A stretch of 26,369 nt of DNA, taken from Lachnospiraceae bacterium UBA3863 (GTDB lineage Bacteria > Bacillota > Clostridia > Lachnospirales > Lachnospiraceae). The stretch covers positions 1 to 26,369 of the forward strand of contig DGGX01000024.1 in the NCBI GenBank assembly GCA_002392385.1, in the 5' to 3' direction. Positions 8,296 through 15,612 of this stretch are shown in pieces (the stretch's first letter is position 1; each line of letters begins with the position of its first letter). A program made the position numbers and the translations under genes. The notes beneath the pieces were generated by a model. That model did not search any database, was not told where the DNA came from, and worked only from the letters and a program-made list of their open reading frames with translations.

Positions 8296-9900
8296 TTATT
8301 TCTTCTTCGCGGCGTCGAATCTTGCCAGCATGGCGCGAGGGGTGACGGGATGTGCGCTTCTCTCGTAGCGAGGGCACTCCTCGTAGCCCGGAAGGCCTGC
8401 CAGATACTTGGCGATCTTCTTGAGCTCTTCGAGATCGTAGCGGCTCATCAGAGTGACCTCCTCCATCAGAGGCGATCCGCCGCCATGCAGACCCGCGACA
8501 GCCTGGCCGGCTTCGTAGGAATCGCAGAGCTTGTTCTCCATCATGCGCATGACGCGATGGGTGTCTTCCGCGGAGTAGGCGGGGTTCCTGCGGATGTACT
8601 TGTTGCAGAGTTCCGCGGTCTCCGGATCGTAGAAGCTCTCTTCGGTAGGAAGGGAAGCGCAGATACCGCCGGTGAGATCCGCCAGGGTCTCATACTCGTG
8701 GTAGATGTTGTGGCCGGCAAGACGGCGGCCGCAGTTGGTGAGGACTTCATCCGGCACCCACTGTCCGCTGGGGAACTGAACGGCATGGTGTGCGGAGGCC
8801 TCGCCGGCTGCGAAGACCAGCTCGGCGGTCTGGATGATGTCGCAGAGCTTGCCGCGGACGTGGGACTCTCTGGCGATATCGTTGACATCAGCGACAAGGG
8901 CAGCCTGGGAAGCGATGACTTCGGAGACAGCGGTCTTGCAGCCGGTGTAGGAATGTCTGTGATAGTGAGCGAACATCAGGGCGAGGTAGCCGGCATAACG
9001 GCAGACGCCTTCATGATCGCGGCCGCACATGAAGACACGGTCATAAGGAACGAAGGTGTCGTCGAAGATGGTCAGGGACTCGACATCGCCGATGTGGGCG
9101 AAAGGAGCATCCATCTTGACTCTCTTGTGGTGCAGTCCGGGCAGAGCCATGAGCTTGACATTGTCCCAGTCAGCCGGCAGAGCGAACGCTACGGCGTAAT
9201 CCGCATCGTCGGGGCCCATGAACTTGGTGGGGTTGACGATGATCTCATCCACGTAAGGAGCATTGGAGTTGCAGATCTTGGCGCCGCGGACGATGATGCC
9301 CTTGCAGGGCTTGCCGTCTACGCCGATGCCGTCCACGTTGGTGTCAACGACATGTACGAAGACGTCCGGATCGGGCTGCATGTGAGCTCTCTTATACTTG
9401 GGATTGCGGGAGCCCTTGACGTCTGTCTGCGCGCAGTTGCAGACCAGATCGTATTTCTGACAGTATTCGATGTACTTAAGGAGTCTCTGATGATACTCGG
9501 TGCCGCAGGCCTCGTCACAGTCATAGGTGACGGAGAAGAGGGCATTCAGGGCGTCGGTGCCCATGCAGCGCTGCATACATCCGCCGACGCGGTGGCAGAT
9601 AAGCCTGGTCATCAGCTGCTTCTTGAGCAGATCGTCCTGGGTCATATGGATATGAGTGCAGCGGTTGATCTCCTCGCCGGTGATGTGAGACTTCACAACA
9701 CAGACATCCGCGTATCTGGGATCGTTGGCTGTGTCATAGCACTGCTTCATGACATAGCAGCCGCCGCGCATCCAGTCCGCCAGATCTCTCTCAGCGCCCT
9801 GCTTGCCGTTGGAACGGTCGATCTTCTTGCCGTTCAGATATACGTTGGGCTTCATCTTAAGAAGCCTGTCAACATACTGCTGATATGTGCCGATTGCCAT
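8296..9900 (-). CDS. 4-hydroxybutyryl-CoA dehydratase-like [4Fe-4S]/FAD enzyme, copy 1 (HpaB fold)
   Basis: A 534-residue member of the 4-hydroxybutyryl-CoA dehydratase/vinylacetyl-CoA isomerase family, which uses FAD and an unusual [4Fe-4S] cluster for radical dehydration. All four cluster ligands can be matched to the Clostridium aminobutyricum enzyme: Cys108 and Cys112 (CMQRC), and His314 and Cys321 (HRHSYTGC), spaced as in its His292/Cys299. Glu274 (VESLTIFD) matches Glu257, and Tyr318 and Lys322 match Tyr296 and Lys300. However, the position of the catalytic Glu455 is Ala469 (VAGLHGGGSP), and the substrate loop His-Gln-Thr reads Cys-Asn-Ser (210-212). The protein is about 45 residues longer than the ~490-residue type enzyme, partly through an insert near 190-200. 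Fold and cofactors are therefore well supported, while the substrate is probably not 4-hydroxybutyryl-CoA. A paralogue lies at 20528-22132. Confidence 0.88.
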   Translation of the reverse strand: MAIGTYQQYVDRLLKMKPNVYLNGKKIDRSNGKQGAERDLADWMRGGCYVMKQCYDTANDPRYADVCVVKSHITGEEINRCTHIHMTQDDLLKKQLMTRLICHRVGGCMQRCMGTDALNALFSVTYDCDEACGTEYHQRLLKYIEYCQKYDLVCNCAQTDVKGSRNPKYKRAHMQPDPDVFVHVVDTNVDGIGVDGKPCKGIIVRGAKICNSNAPYVDEIIVNPTKFMGPDDADYAVAFALPADWDNVKLMALPGLHHKRVKMDAPFAHIGDVESLTIFDDTFVPYDRVFMCGRDHEGVCRYAGYLALMFAHYHRHSYTGCKTAVSEVIASQAALVADVNDIARESHVRGKLCDIIQTAELVFAAGEASAHHAVQFPSGQWVPDEVLTNCGRRLAGHNIYHEYETLADLTGGICASLPTEESFYDPETAELCNKYIRRNPAYSAEDTHRVMRMMENKLCDSYEAGQAVAGLHGGGSPLMEEVTLMSRYDLEELKKIAKYLAGLPGYEECPRYERSAHPVTPRAMLARFDAAKKK

Positions 9901-9968
9901 AAATACCTCCTTGGAATATTCAATGTGATTGCGAGAGGTGCTGTCCCCAGACAGTTATGTCATTAAAT

Positions 9969-9998
9969 ATTCTACCGCCGTGAGCAAACACACGTCAA
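9969..9998 (-). promoter_or_regulatory. Promoter of dehydratase copy 1
   Basis: Read on the minus strand, TTGACG (9993-9998) and TAGAAT (9969-9974) are separated by 18 bp, about 70 bp upstream of the start codon. A candidate operator lies 11 bp upstream of the -35. It shares the 338-bp divergent gap with the permease promoter. Confidence 0.65.
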
Positions 9999-10008
9999 CA
10001 AAAAAATA

Positions 10009-10020
10009 TGTCAAAAGACC
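10009..10020. promoter_or_regulatory. Candidate regulon operator (TGTC-N4-GACC)
   Basis: TGTCAAAAGACC, flanked by A, shows GTC/GAC arms in the same 4-4-4 layout as the other sites, upstream of the dehydratase copy 1 promoter. Confidence 0.5.
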
Positions 10021-10100
10021 AATTATCTGAAAGAACCACAAATAGCACATCTCACAAGTGCTTATTTTATGGGATTTCTACATTGAAAGTTACTGTGCCA

Positions 10101-10130
10101 TTGACATAATTAGGTCAAATGACTTATAAT
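10101..10130 (+). promoter_or_regulatory. Promoter of the permease operon with operator in its spacer
   Basis: TTGACA (10101-10106) and TATAAT (10125-10130) are both perfect consensus, 18 bp apart. The last 12 spacer bases, GGTCAAATGACT (10113-10124), match the island-wide operator motif, the classical position for a repressor that blocks RNA polymerase. The remaining ~100 bp before the gene is an untranslated leader. Confidence 0.8.
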
Positions 10131-10238
10131 TTTACCCGTAAGACAACTACAGTTCCCAGACAGTTGGTTGTTTTGCACGCAGCGTCAGAAAAGTGGCAAT
10201 GCAGCATTCAAAAAAACTCTTAGGAGGGGGTACATGTA

Positions 10239-11594
10239 ATGGAAATGTTCAGTTTGATCATGATCTTGGTTGGCATTGTGGCCTTCATGTATATCTGCAT
10301 GAAGGGTTTCCCGCCGCCGGTAGCGGCTATTGGTGTGGCACTGTTCATCATGCTCACCAGCAGGCTTCCGATCATCAGCGGCAGTTCCATCAATATCAGC
10401 GGTGAGTCCGCCGCGGGTTTTGATATCATGATGGTCAGCACCATGAAGTTCATCGGCAACTACTGCTTCACCTTCCTCAGCGGCGCCGTTTTCGGATGCG
10501 CCATGGCTGAGACAGGCGCAGCCCGCTGCATCGCTCTGAAGCTGGCCGGTGTTGCCCGTAAGTTCAAGGGCCATGAGCAGCTTGCGGCTCTGTGGTCCCT
10601 GCCCATCATCGCTTTCGTCCTCAGCTACGGCGGCATCAGCGCGTTCGTCTGCTTCTTCACTCTGATCGCGGTTGCCAAGGAGCTGCTGGAAGAGATGGAT
10701 CTTCCCTGGAGACTGTACGGCTGCCACATGGCAGGTGACGGCGTTATCGCCCTGACCATGATGCCCGGCTCTCCTTCCGTCAACAACGTTATCGCCGGAA
10801 ACTTCCTCGGAACCACAGCTATGAGCGGCGCTACTCTGGGTATCATCGCGTCCCTGCTCACACTGGTCCTGACACACATCTACTATCTGTATGAGCTGAA
10901 TCTGGTGCACAAGAGAGACGAGCACTTCCTGCCTACCGGCAAGGGCATCTCCGAGCAGACTGTCGGTGATGTCAGAGACGTCGGCGACATGAATGTTATT
11001 CTCTGCCTGGTTCCTTCCATCGTTCTGTGGCTGATCCTGAACTTCCTGCATATGCCTGTGTGGGTAGCTACCTTCGTCGCCATCATCCTCTGCCTGGTCA
11101 TCTTCTATCCCAAGGTGAAGGGCAGGATCGTTGAGAAGGTCGTCCGTGAAGGCTTCACCCGCGCGGTCGTCGCCACCCTGAACGTGGCTCTGATCGTCGG
11201 CATGGGCTCCGTCATCGCTGCTACTCCCGGTTACGCCATGGTCATCGGCGGCCTGAAGAACCTGGGCGGCAATGGCTATCTGCAGGTCGTTATCGCTGTT
11301 AACATCGCAGCCGGTATGACAGCTTCGTCCTCCGGCGGTCTGACCATCGCTCTCGGCAACCTGACCGATCACTTCCTGGAGATGGGTCTGAACCCCGCAG
11401 CCGTTCACCGTATCGCCACCGTGTCTTCCGGCGGTCTGGATTCCCTTCCTTGCTCCGGCACGGTCCTGAACGAGATCTACACTGCCAAGATGAAGCCCGC
11501 CGAGGCTTACAAGCCTTTCGGTGTTCTGTCCGTGCTGATCCCGATCATCGTTGCGGTCTGCATCGCGATCCTGGCCAACCTGGGTATCGCATAA
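10239..11594 (+). CDS. GntP-family permease (organic acid:proton symporter type)
   Basis: A 451-residue, very hydrophobic membrane protein with roughly a dozen transmembrane segments, no signal peptide and no soluble domain. Overall sequence style (MMPGSPSVNNVIAGNFLGT in the middle; SSGGLTIALGNL, and then SSGGLDSLPCSGTVLNEIY near the end) fits the GntP/citrate-transporter-like group, whose members import gluconate, hydroxy-acids or other carboxylates. A perfect AGGAGGGGG ribosome site precedes the ATG; an earlier ATG five bases upstream is followed at once by a stop. It heads an operon with a MaoC hydratase, an MFS carrier and an acyl-CoA ligase, so it probably brings in the acid that the island processes. 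The substrate is not predictable. Confidence 0.85.
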   Translation: MEMFSLIMILVGIVAFMYICMKGFPPPVAAIGVALFIMLTSRLPIISGSSINISGESAAGFDIMMVSTMKFIGNYCFTFLSGAVFGCAMAETGAARCIALKLAGVARKFKGHEQLAALWSLPIIAFVLSYGGISAFVCFFTLIAVAKELLEEMDLPWRLYGCHMAGDGVIALTMMPGSPSVNNVIAGNFLGTTAMSGATLGIIASLLTLVLTHIYYLYELNLVHKRDEHFLPTGKGISEQTVGDVRDVGDMNVILCLVPSIVLWLILNFLHMPVWVATFVAIILCLVIFYPKVKGRIVEKVVREGFTRAVVATLNVALIVGMGSVIAATPGYAMVIGGLKNLGGNGYLQVVIAVNIAAGMTASSSGGLTIALGNLTDHFLEMGLNPAAVHRIATVSSGGLDSLPCSGTVLNEIYTAKMKPAEAYKPFGVLSVLIPIIVAVCIAILANLGIA

Positions 11595-11638
11595 GCTTCT
11601 CAACATAATAAACTCGCATGTTCAAGGCAATGCGCCGG

Positions 11639-11668
11639 AATCGGAGGCACAGCAATGCGCCTCCGATT
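11639..11668 (+). terminator. Hairpin between permease and MaoC hydratase genes
   Basis: AATCGGAGGC (11639-11648) pairs perfectly with GCCTCCGATT (11659-11668) over a 10-base loop and is followed by CTTTCAT. The T-run is short, so partial termination that lowers expression of the downstream genes is more likely than a complete stop. Confidence 0.55.
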
Positions 11669-11692
11669 CTTTCATAAAAGAGAGGAACGCAA

Positions 11693-12580
11693 ATGTTAAG
11701 CGACAAAGTGATCGGCCTTTCTATCGAGCAGGATTTTAACTACACCTGGAGAGATGTCGCGCTTTATAACATCGCAGTAGGCGCCGGCAAGGATGACCTG
11801 CCGTATGTCTATGAGAAGGAACTGAAGGTGATCCCTACCTTTGCGGTGGTGCCCTGCACGGCGGTGTTCGGCGTGGAGCCCTACACCGGGTTCGCGGATA
11901 TGCCCACAAGCCATGTGGAAGGGATCGTCATGGACGGTTCCGTGGCCATGGACCACAAGCTGGTCATCAGCAGACCTCTGAAAACAGAGGAGAAACTTCA
12001 TATCGTCAAGAGCATCAGCGACCTGTTCGACCGCGGCGAGGGCCGCGGCGTCAAGTTCAACGAGGATGTCGTAGGCTATGACGCGGACGGGAAGGAAGTC
12101 TTCCGCAACACGGTCGGCTCCCTGAAACGCTTCGGAGGCGGATTCGGCGGAAAGCCTGTACCCAGACCGGCATTCGCCATGCCGGACAGAGAGGCGGATA
12201 TCGAGCTTCCGGGGGCGGTTCCGGAGAACGCGGCTGTCCTCTACAGGCTGACGGGCGACCTGAACAATATTCATGTCGATCCGGCCGCAGCCAAGGCTGC
12301 CGGCATGGGCGTGCCGGTCCTGCAGGGACTGTGTACCCTTGGCTACGCCTGCCGGATGATGATCGGAGAGCTGTTCCCGGGAGAACCGGAGAGAATGCTT
12401 TCTATTGAGAATCAGTTCCGCGCGGCGCTCTATCCCGGACAGGCCTTTACCCTGAAGATCTGGAAGGAAGGCCCGGGTGAGGCTCTGTTCCGCGTCTGTG
12501 TGGAAGGCCGGGACAGAGACGGGAATGCCGTGATCCGCAATGCCATTGATTACGGAAGGATGACCTGGAAGGTTTCCTGA
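11693..12580 (+). CDS. MaoC-type double-hotdog (R)-enoyl-CoA hydratase
   Basis: A 295-residue double-hotdog protein resembling the hydratase-2 part of peroxisomal multifunctional enzymes, expected to hydrate a trans-2-enoyl-CoA to the (R)-3-hydroxyacyl-CoA. The C-terminal half carries the hydratase-2 motif YRLTGDLNNIHVDP (184-197) with Asp189 and His194 as catalytic pair; the usual Pro before the Leu-His is Asn192. The N-terminal half begins with the family-typical WRDVALYNIAVGAG (19-32). The ribosome site is modest (GAGAGGAA). It follows the permease by 98 bp and precedes the MFS gene by 47 bp. Together with the crotonase it gives the island both stereochemical routes for enoyl-CoA hydration. 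Confidence 0.88.
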   Translation: MLSDKVIGLSIEQDFNYTWRDVALYNIAVGAGKDDLPYVYEKELKVIPTFAVVPCTAVFGVEPYTGFADMPTSHVEGIVMDGSVAMDHKLVISRPLKTEEKLHIVKSISDLFDRGEGRGVKFNEDVVGYDADGKEVFRNTVGSLKRFGGGFGGKPVPRPAFAMPDREADIELPGAVPENAAVLYRLTGDLNNIHVDPAAAKAAGMGVPVLQGLCTLGYACRMMIGELFPGEPERMLSIENQFRAALYPGQAFTLKIWKEGPGEALFRVCVEGRDRDGNAVIRNAIDYGRMTWKVS

Positions 12581-12627
12581 AAAGGAAGAGATACTGAGAA
12601 GTCGATTCAGAAGAAGGGGCAAATACC

Positions 12628-13854
12628 ATGGAAGTGAACAAAGAATCATTAAAGACAAGAAATATCCTGCTGGTCGCGGGGACCATCGGTCTTCTGTTCG
12701 CAGGTATCATCTATGCTTGGTCGATCCTGAAGGTGCCGCTGGGCACCGAGTTCGGCTGGAGCAACAGTGACCTCGCCACCGCCTACACCATCACCATCAG
12801 CTGTTTCTGCCTGGGCTGCATCGCCGGCGGTTTCCTGATGCGCGGTTTCGGGCCCAAGGTCCCGGTCCTGGCCGGCGGTATCCTGGTCTGCCTGGGCTTC
12901 TTCCTGACCTCCACGCTGGACGGTTCGAATCTTGCGCTGCTGTTCCTGTATTATGGCGTCATGGGCGGCCTGGGCATCGGCATGGCCTACAACACCCTGC
13001 TGGCAGCCATCGGCGCGTGGTTTCCGGACAAGAAGGGCTTTGCCAGCGGCGTCATGATGATGGGCTTCGGTGCCAGCACGCTGATCTTCGGCAACCTGGC
13101 CGGCAGCCTCATCGCCAACGCATCCTTCGGCTGGAGGAAGGTATTCGTACTCCTTGCCGTGTGCACGGGCGTTGCGCTGATTGTGAACGGTATCCTGATC
13201 AGGATGCCCGGACCGGACGCGGGTCTTCCCAAGCCTCCCGTCCCGGCCAAAAAGGCGGATGACAACGAATTTGTCGCGGAGGACATGCCCACCGGTAAGA
13301 TGATCACAAGGCCTTCCTTCTGGATGTTCTTTGTGGCCATGATGCTGCTTGGCGCGGCGGGCAGCTCTCTGATCAGCTTCGCCAAGGATTTTGCCGTTTC
13401 CGTGGGTGTCGTGACAGCAGCTGGTCTGTTTGTCGGTATCCTCTCCGTCACCAACGGTCTGGGCAGGATCATCGCGGGCTCGCTGTATGACAAGTTCGGC
13501 CGTAAATTCATCATGGTGTACGTGGGCGTCGTGGAGATCGCTGCCTGCGTCGTCTGTATGCTGGCAGCCATGATGAGCAGCCCCGTCCTGTGCCTGATCG
13601 GCTTTATTCTGGTCGGCCTGAGTTACGGCGGCAACACCTGTGCGGTGTCTGTCCTGATCACGGCCTTCTATGGCAACAAGTATTACGCGCAGAACCTCAG
13701 CTTCGGTCTCCTGACCCTGCTGCCTTCGTCCTTCCTGGCCAAGCTGTCCACGACAGTGCTCAATGCCACGGGCGGATATATCGTTCCTTTTGCCCTGCTG
13801 GCGGTATACGGCGTCATTTCGCTGGTGCTGAATATCATGAATAAGCGGCCCTGA
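12628..13854 (+). CDS. OFA-type major facilitator superfamily carrier
   Basis: A 408-residue protein with twelve predicted membrane segments in two six-helix halves, joined by a charged central loop (about residues 195-230). Sequence features such as FAGIIYAWSILKVPL in the first helix, GWRKVF, and the repeated small-residue helices (GFASGVMMMGFGASTLIFG) resemble the oxalate/formate antiporter (OFA) branch, whose members carry small carboxylates, including monocarboxylates. It sits between the MaoC and ligase 2 genes in the permease operon. With the GntP permease it could provide uptake plus product export, or substrate/product exchange. An AAGGGG ribosome site precedes the ATG. Confidence 0.87.
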   Translation: MEVNKESLKTRNILLVAGTIGLLFAGIIYAWSILKVPLGTEFGWSNSDLATAYTITISCFCLGCIAGGFLMRGFGPKVPVLAGGILVCLGFFLTSTLDGSNLALLFLYYGVMGGLGIGMAYNTLLAAIGAWFPDKKGFASGVMMMGFGASTLIFGNLAGSLIANASFGWRKVFVLLAVCTGVALIVNGILIRMPGPDAGLPKPPVPAKKADDNEFVAEDMPTGKMITRPSFWMFFVAMMLLGAAGSSLISFAKDFAVSVGVVTAAGLFVGILSVTNGLGRIIAGSLYDKFGRKFIMVYVGVVEIAACVVCMLAAMMSSPVLCLIGFILVGLSYGGNTCAVSVLITAFYGNKYYAQNLSFGLLTLLPSSFLAKLSTTVLNATGGYIVPFALLAVYGVISLVLNIMNKRP

Positions 13855-13860
13855 TTTACG

Positions 13861-13876
13861 GCGGGCCCAAGCCCGC
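13861..13876 (+). other. Small hairpin ahead of ligase 2
   Basis: GCGGGC-CCAA-GCCCGC forms a 6-bp GC stem in the 38-bp gap between the MFS stop codon and the ligase 2 ribosome site. There is no T run, so an effect on translation or mRNA stability is more likely than termination. Confidence 0.4.
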
Positions 13877-13892
13877 AGAGAGGTAGGCAGTC

Positions 13893-15395
13893 ATGGCCGG
13901 AAGATGGTCGGACACGCTTAAAGAGAATCCTGAACTGTTCAGAGAACAAACTGTCGTCAGCCTGTTCCGGAAAGCGGCGGAAGCCGCTCCGGACAAGCTG
14001 GCGGTGGTCTCGGATACCCGGAAACTGACCTACAGAGAGGTCGAAGAGAAGAGCAACCAGATCGTGTGGGCCATGAAGGAGGCGGACATCCAGAGCGGGA
14101 CCATCATAGGGATCCGTTCCGGCCGGAGTGCGGCCTCCATCTGCGCCATGCTGGCGGTCTGGAAGCTGGGCTGCGCCTACGTCTACATCGATGCCGTATC
14201 GCCGGACAACTACAACGCCTACATTGAAAAGCAGTGTCGGATGGACTTCATCATGACGGCGGAGTTCATACAGCAGGCCATCCACACACAGCCCACCAGC
14301 TATTTCGCCGAGGTGGGCGACCCGGACCGGCTGGCTGTGATCATCTTCACCAGCGGTTCCACAGGCGATCCCAAGGGCGTCATGCTGTCCCACAGATCCC
14401 TGACAGCCTCGGCCTTCAACTGCTGCACGGAGCTGGACATCAACAGCGACGACGTCCTCAGCTGCTTCACCAGCCTGATGTTCGTCGCCTCCGTCAACGA
14501 TATCAGCACCTCCTTCTGCGTGGGCTGCACACTGGACCTGGTGCCCTATGCCATACGCAGGAAGATCCGCATGATCGCGGATTACTACATAGACCACAGG
14601 ATCACCGTGGCCTACCTGCCGCCTCATATGGCGATGAAATACATGGACATGCCCCAGTCGCCCTATCTGCGCCTCCTCATGGTCGGCGCGGAGCCGGCCC
14701 GCAACCTTCGCAGGCAGAACTACCGCATCGTCAACATCTATGCCAGCTCAGAGGGCGCTTCCATCGTCACCTACTACGACGTACACGACGAGCGGAAGGA
14801 TTACCCCATCGGCAGACCCATGCCGACCTATCGCGCCTACATAGTCGATGAGCAGGGACAGCCCGTGAAGGACGGCGAGATCGGAGAACTCTGGCTCTCC
14901 GGCAGACAGCTCTTCGACGGCTACCTGGGCATGGAAGACCTGACCGCCGAGATGCTGATCCCCAACCCCTTCAGCGATGAACCGGACTTCCGGCGCGTCT
15001 TCAGGACACGGGACCTGGTCAGCATGACCGACGAGGGACTGGTCTGCCACGGCCGCGCCGATGACATGGTCAAGATCCGCGGCTTCCGCGTGGAGTCGGC
15101 CGGCGTGGAGACACACATGCTGGAATATCCCGGGATCCGGGAGGCCTGCTGCGTAGCCTTCAAGGACGACGGCGGCACCAACATTCTCTTCGGCTACTAC
15201 ATCAGCGACTACGAGATCGATCACTCCCTGTTCAGGAACTACCTGAACAAAGTCATGCCCTACTACTACGTCCCCACGGGACTTGTACAGTGCGAGGACT
15301 TCCCGAGACTTCCGTCAGGCAAGGTGGACCGCAGAGCCTTCCCCGTACCGCCTGAACTCAACGACAGGGAACTGCTGGCCAGGAAGTACAAGTGA
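13893..15395 (+). CDS. ANL-superfamily acyl-CoA ligase / adenylate-forming enzyme, copy 2
   Basis: A second 500-residue ligase, colinear with the one at 1093-2595 and clearly more than half identical by eye with no gaps. Motifs fall at the same positions: TSGSTGDPKG (153-162), YASSEGAS (283-290), the Asp of RTRD (374), GRADDMVKIRGFRVE (387-401) and the PSGK catalytic Lys477. The middle segment YLPPHMAMKYMDMPQSPY is identical or nearly so in both copies, which suggests a similar substrate pocket, while the N-terminal 140 residues vary more. The gene closes the permease operon, so import and activation are co-expressed. As with copy 1, no carrier domain is attached and the substrate is unknown. 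Confidence 0.88.
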   Translation: MAGRWSDTLKENPELFREQTVVSLFRKAAEAAPDKLAVVSDTRKLTYREVEEKSNQIVWAMKEADIQSGTIIGIRSGRSAASICAMLAVWKLGCAYVYIDAVSPDNYNAYIEKQCRMDFIMTAEFIQQAIHTQPTSYFAEVGDPDRLAVIIFTSGSTGDPKGVMLSHRSLTASAFNCCTELDINSDDVLSCFTSLMFVASVNDISTSFCVGCTLDLVPYAIRRKIRMIADYYIDHRITVAYLPPHMAMKYMDMPQSPYLRLLMVGAEPARNLRRQNYRIVNIYASSEGASIVTYYDVHDERKDYPIGRPMPTYRAYIVDEQGQPVKDGEIGELWLSGRQLFDGYLGMEDLTAEMLIPNPFSDEPDFRRVFRTRDLVSMTDEGLVCHGRADDMVKIRGFRVESAGVETHMLEYPGIREACCVAFKDDGGTNILFGYYISDYEIDHSLFRNYLNKVMPYYYVPTGLVQCEDFPRLPSGKVDRRAFPVPPELNDRELLARKYK

Positions 15396-15436
15396 AGCCG
15401 GGAGACTGTCATACCAGGTTATAAAAATACATAAAG

Positions 15437-15581
15437 ATTCCTCTGAGGCACGCTCTCGCTCCGTCGTAAACGCAGCGGATACTAACATTTTTTCATCGCC
15501 TACGGCTCGAAAAAATGAAGTACCGGCGTTTCCGATTGAGCGAGAGCGCGTCTCAGAGGAATGTGTATGCCTCTTTTTTTT
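15437..15581. terminator. Large nested inverted repeat acting as terminator between convergent genes
   Basis: Outer arms of 25 bases (15437-15461 and 15538-15562) match except for three central positions. Inside lie AAACGC/GCGTTT (15468-15473, 15526-15531) and a perfect CATTTTTTC/GAAAAAATG (15486-15494, 15509-15517). Eight T residues follow (15574-15581). It separates ligase 2 (+) from CoA-transferase 1 (-) and is far longer than an ordinary terminator. The 217-bp gap has no gene. Confidence 0.75.
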
Positions 15582-15612
15582 GTAAACGTTACTGCTGCCC
15601 GACGGGGGCTTT

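Noticed and set aside
10239..15395. Bile-acid 7-dehydroxylation (bai) operon
   Set aside because: A ligase, SDRs and an MFS carrier superficially resemble it, but there are no BaiCD/BaiH-type old-yellow enzymes, no BaiE-like dehydratase and no BaiF-type family III CoA-transferase.
1093..15395. Nonribosomal peptide synthetase adenylation domains
   Set aside because: The A-domain motifs are similar, but no carrier, condensation or thioesterase domains are attached or adjacent, and all neighbours are acyl-CoA enzymes.
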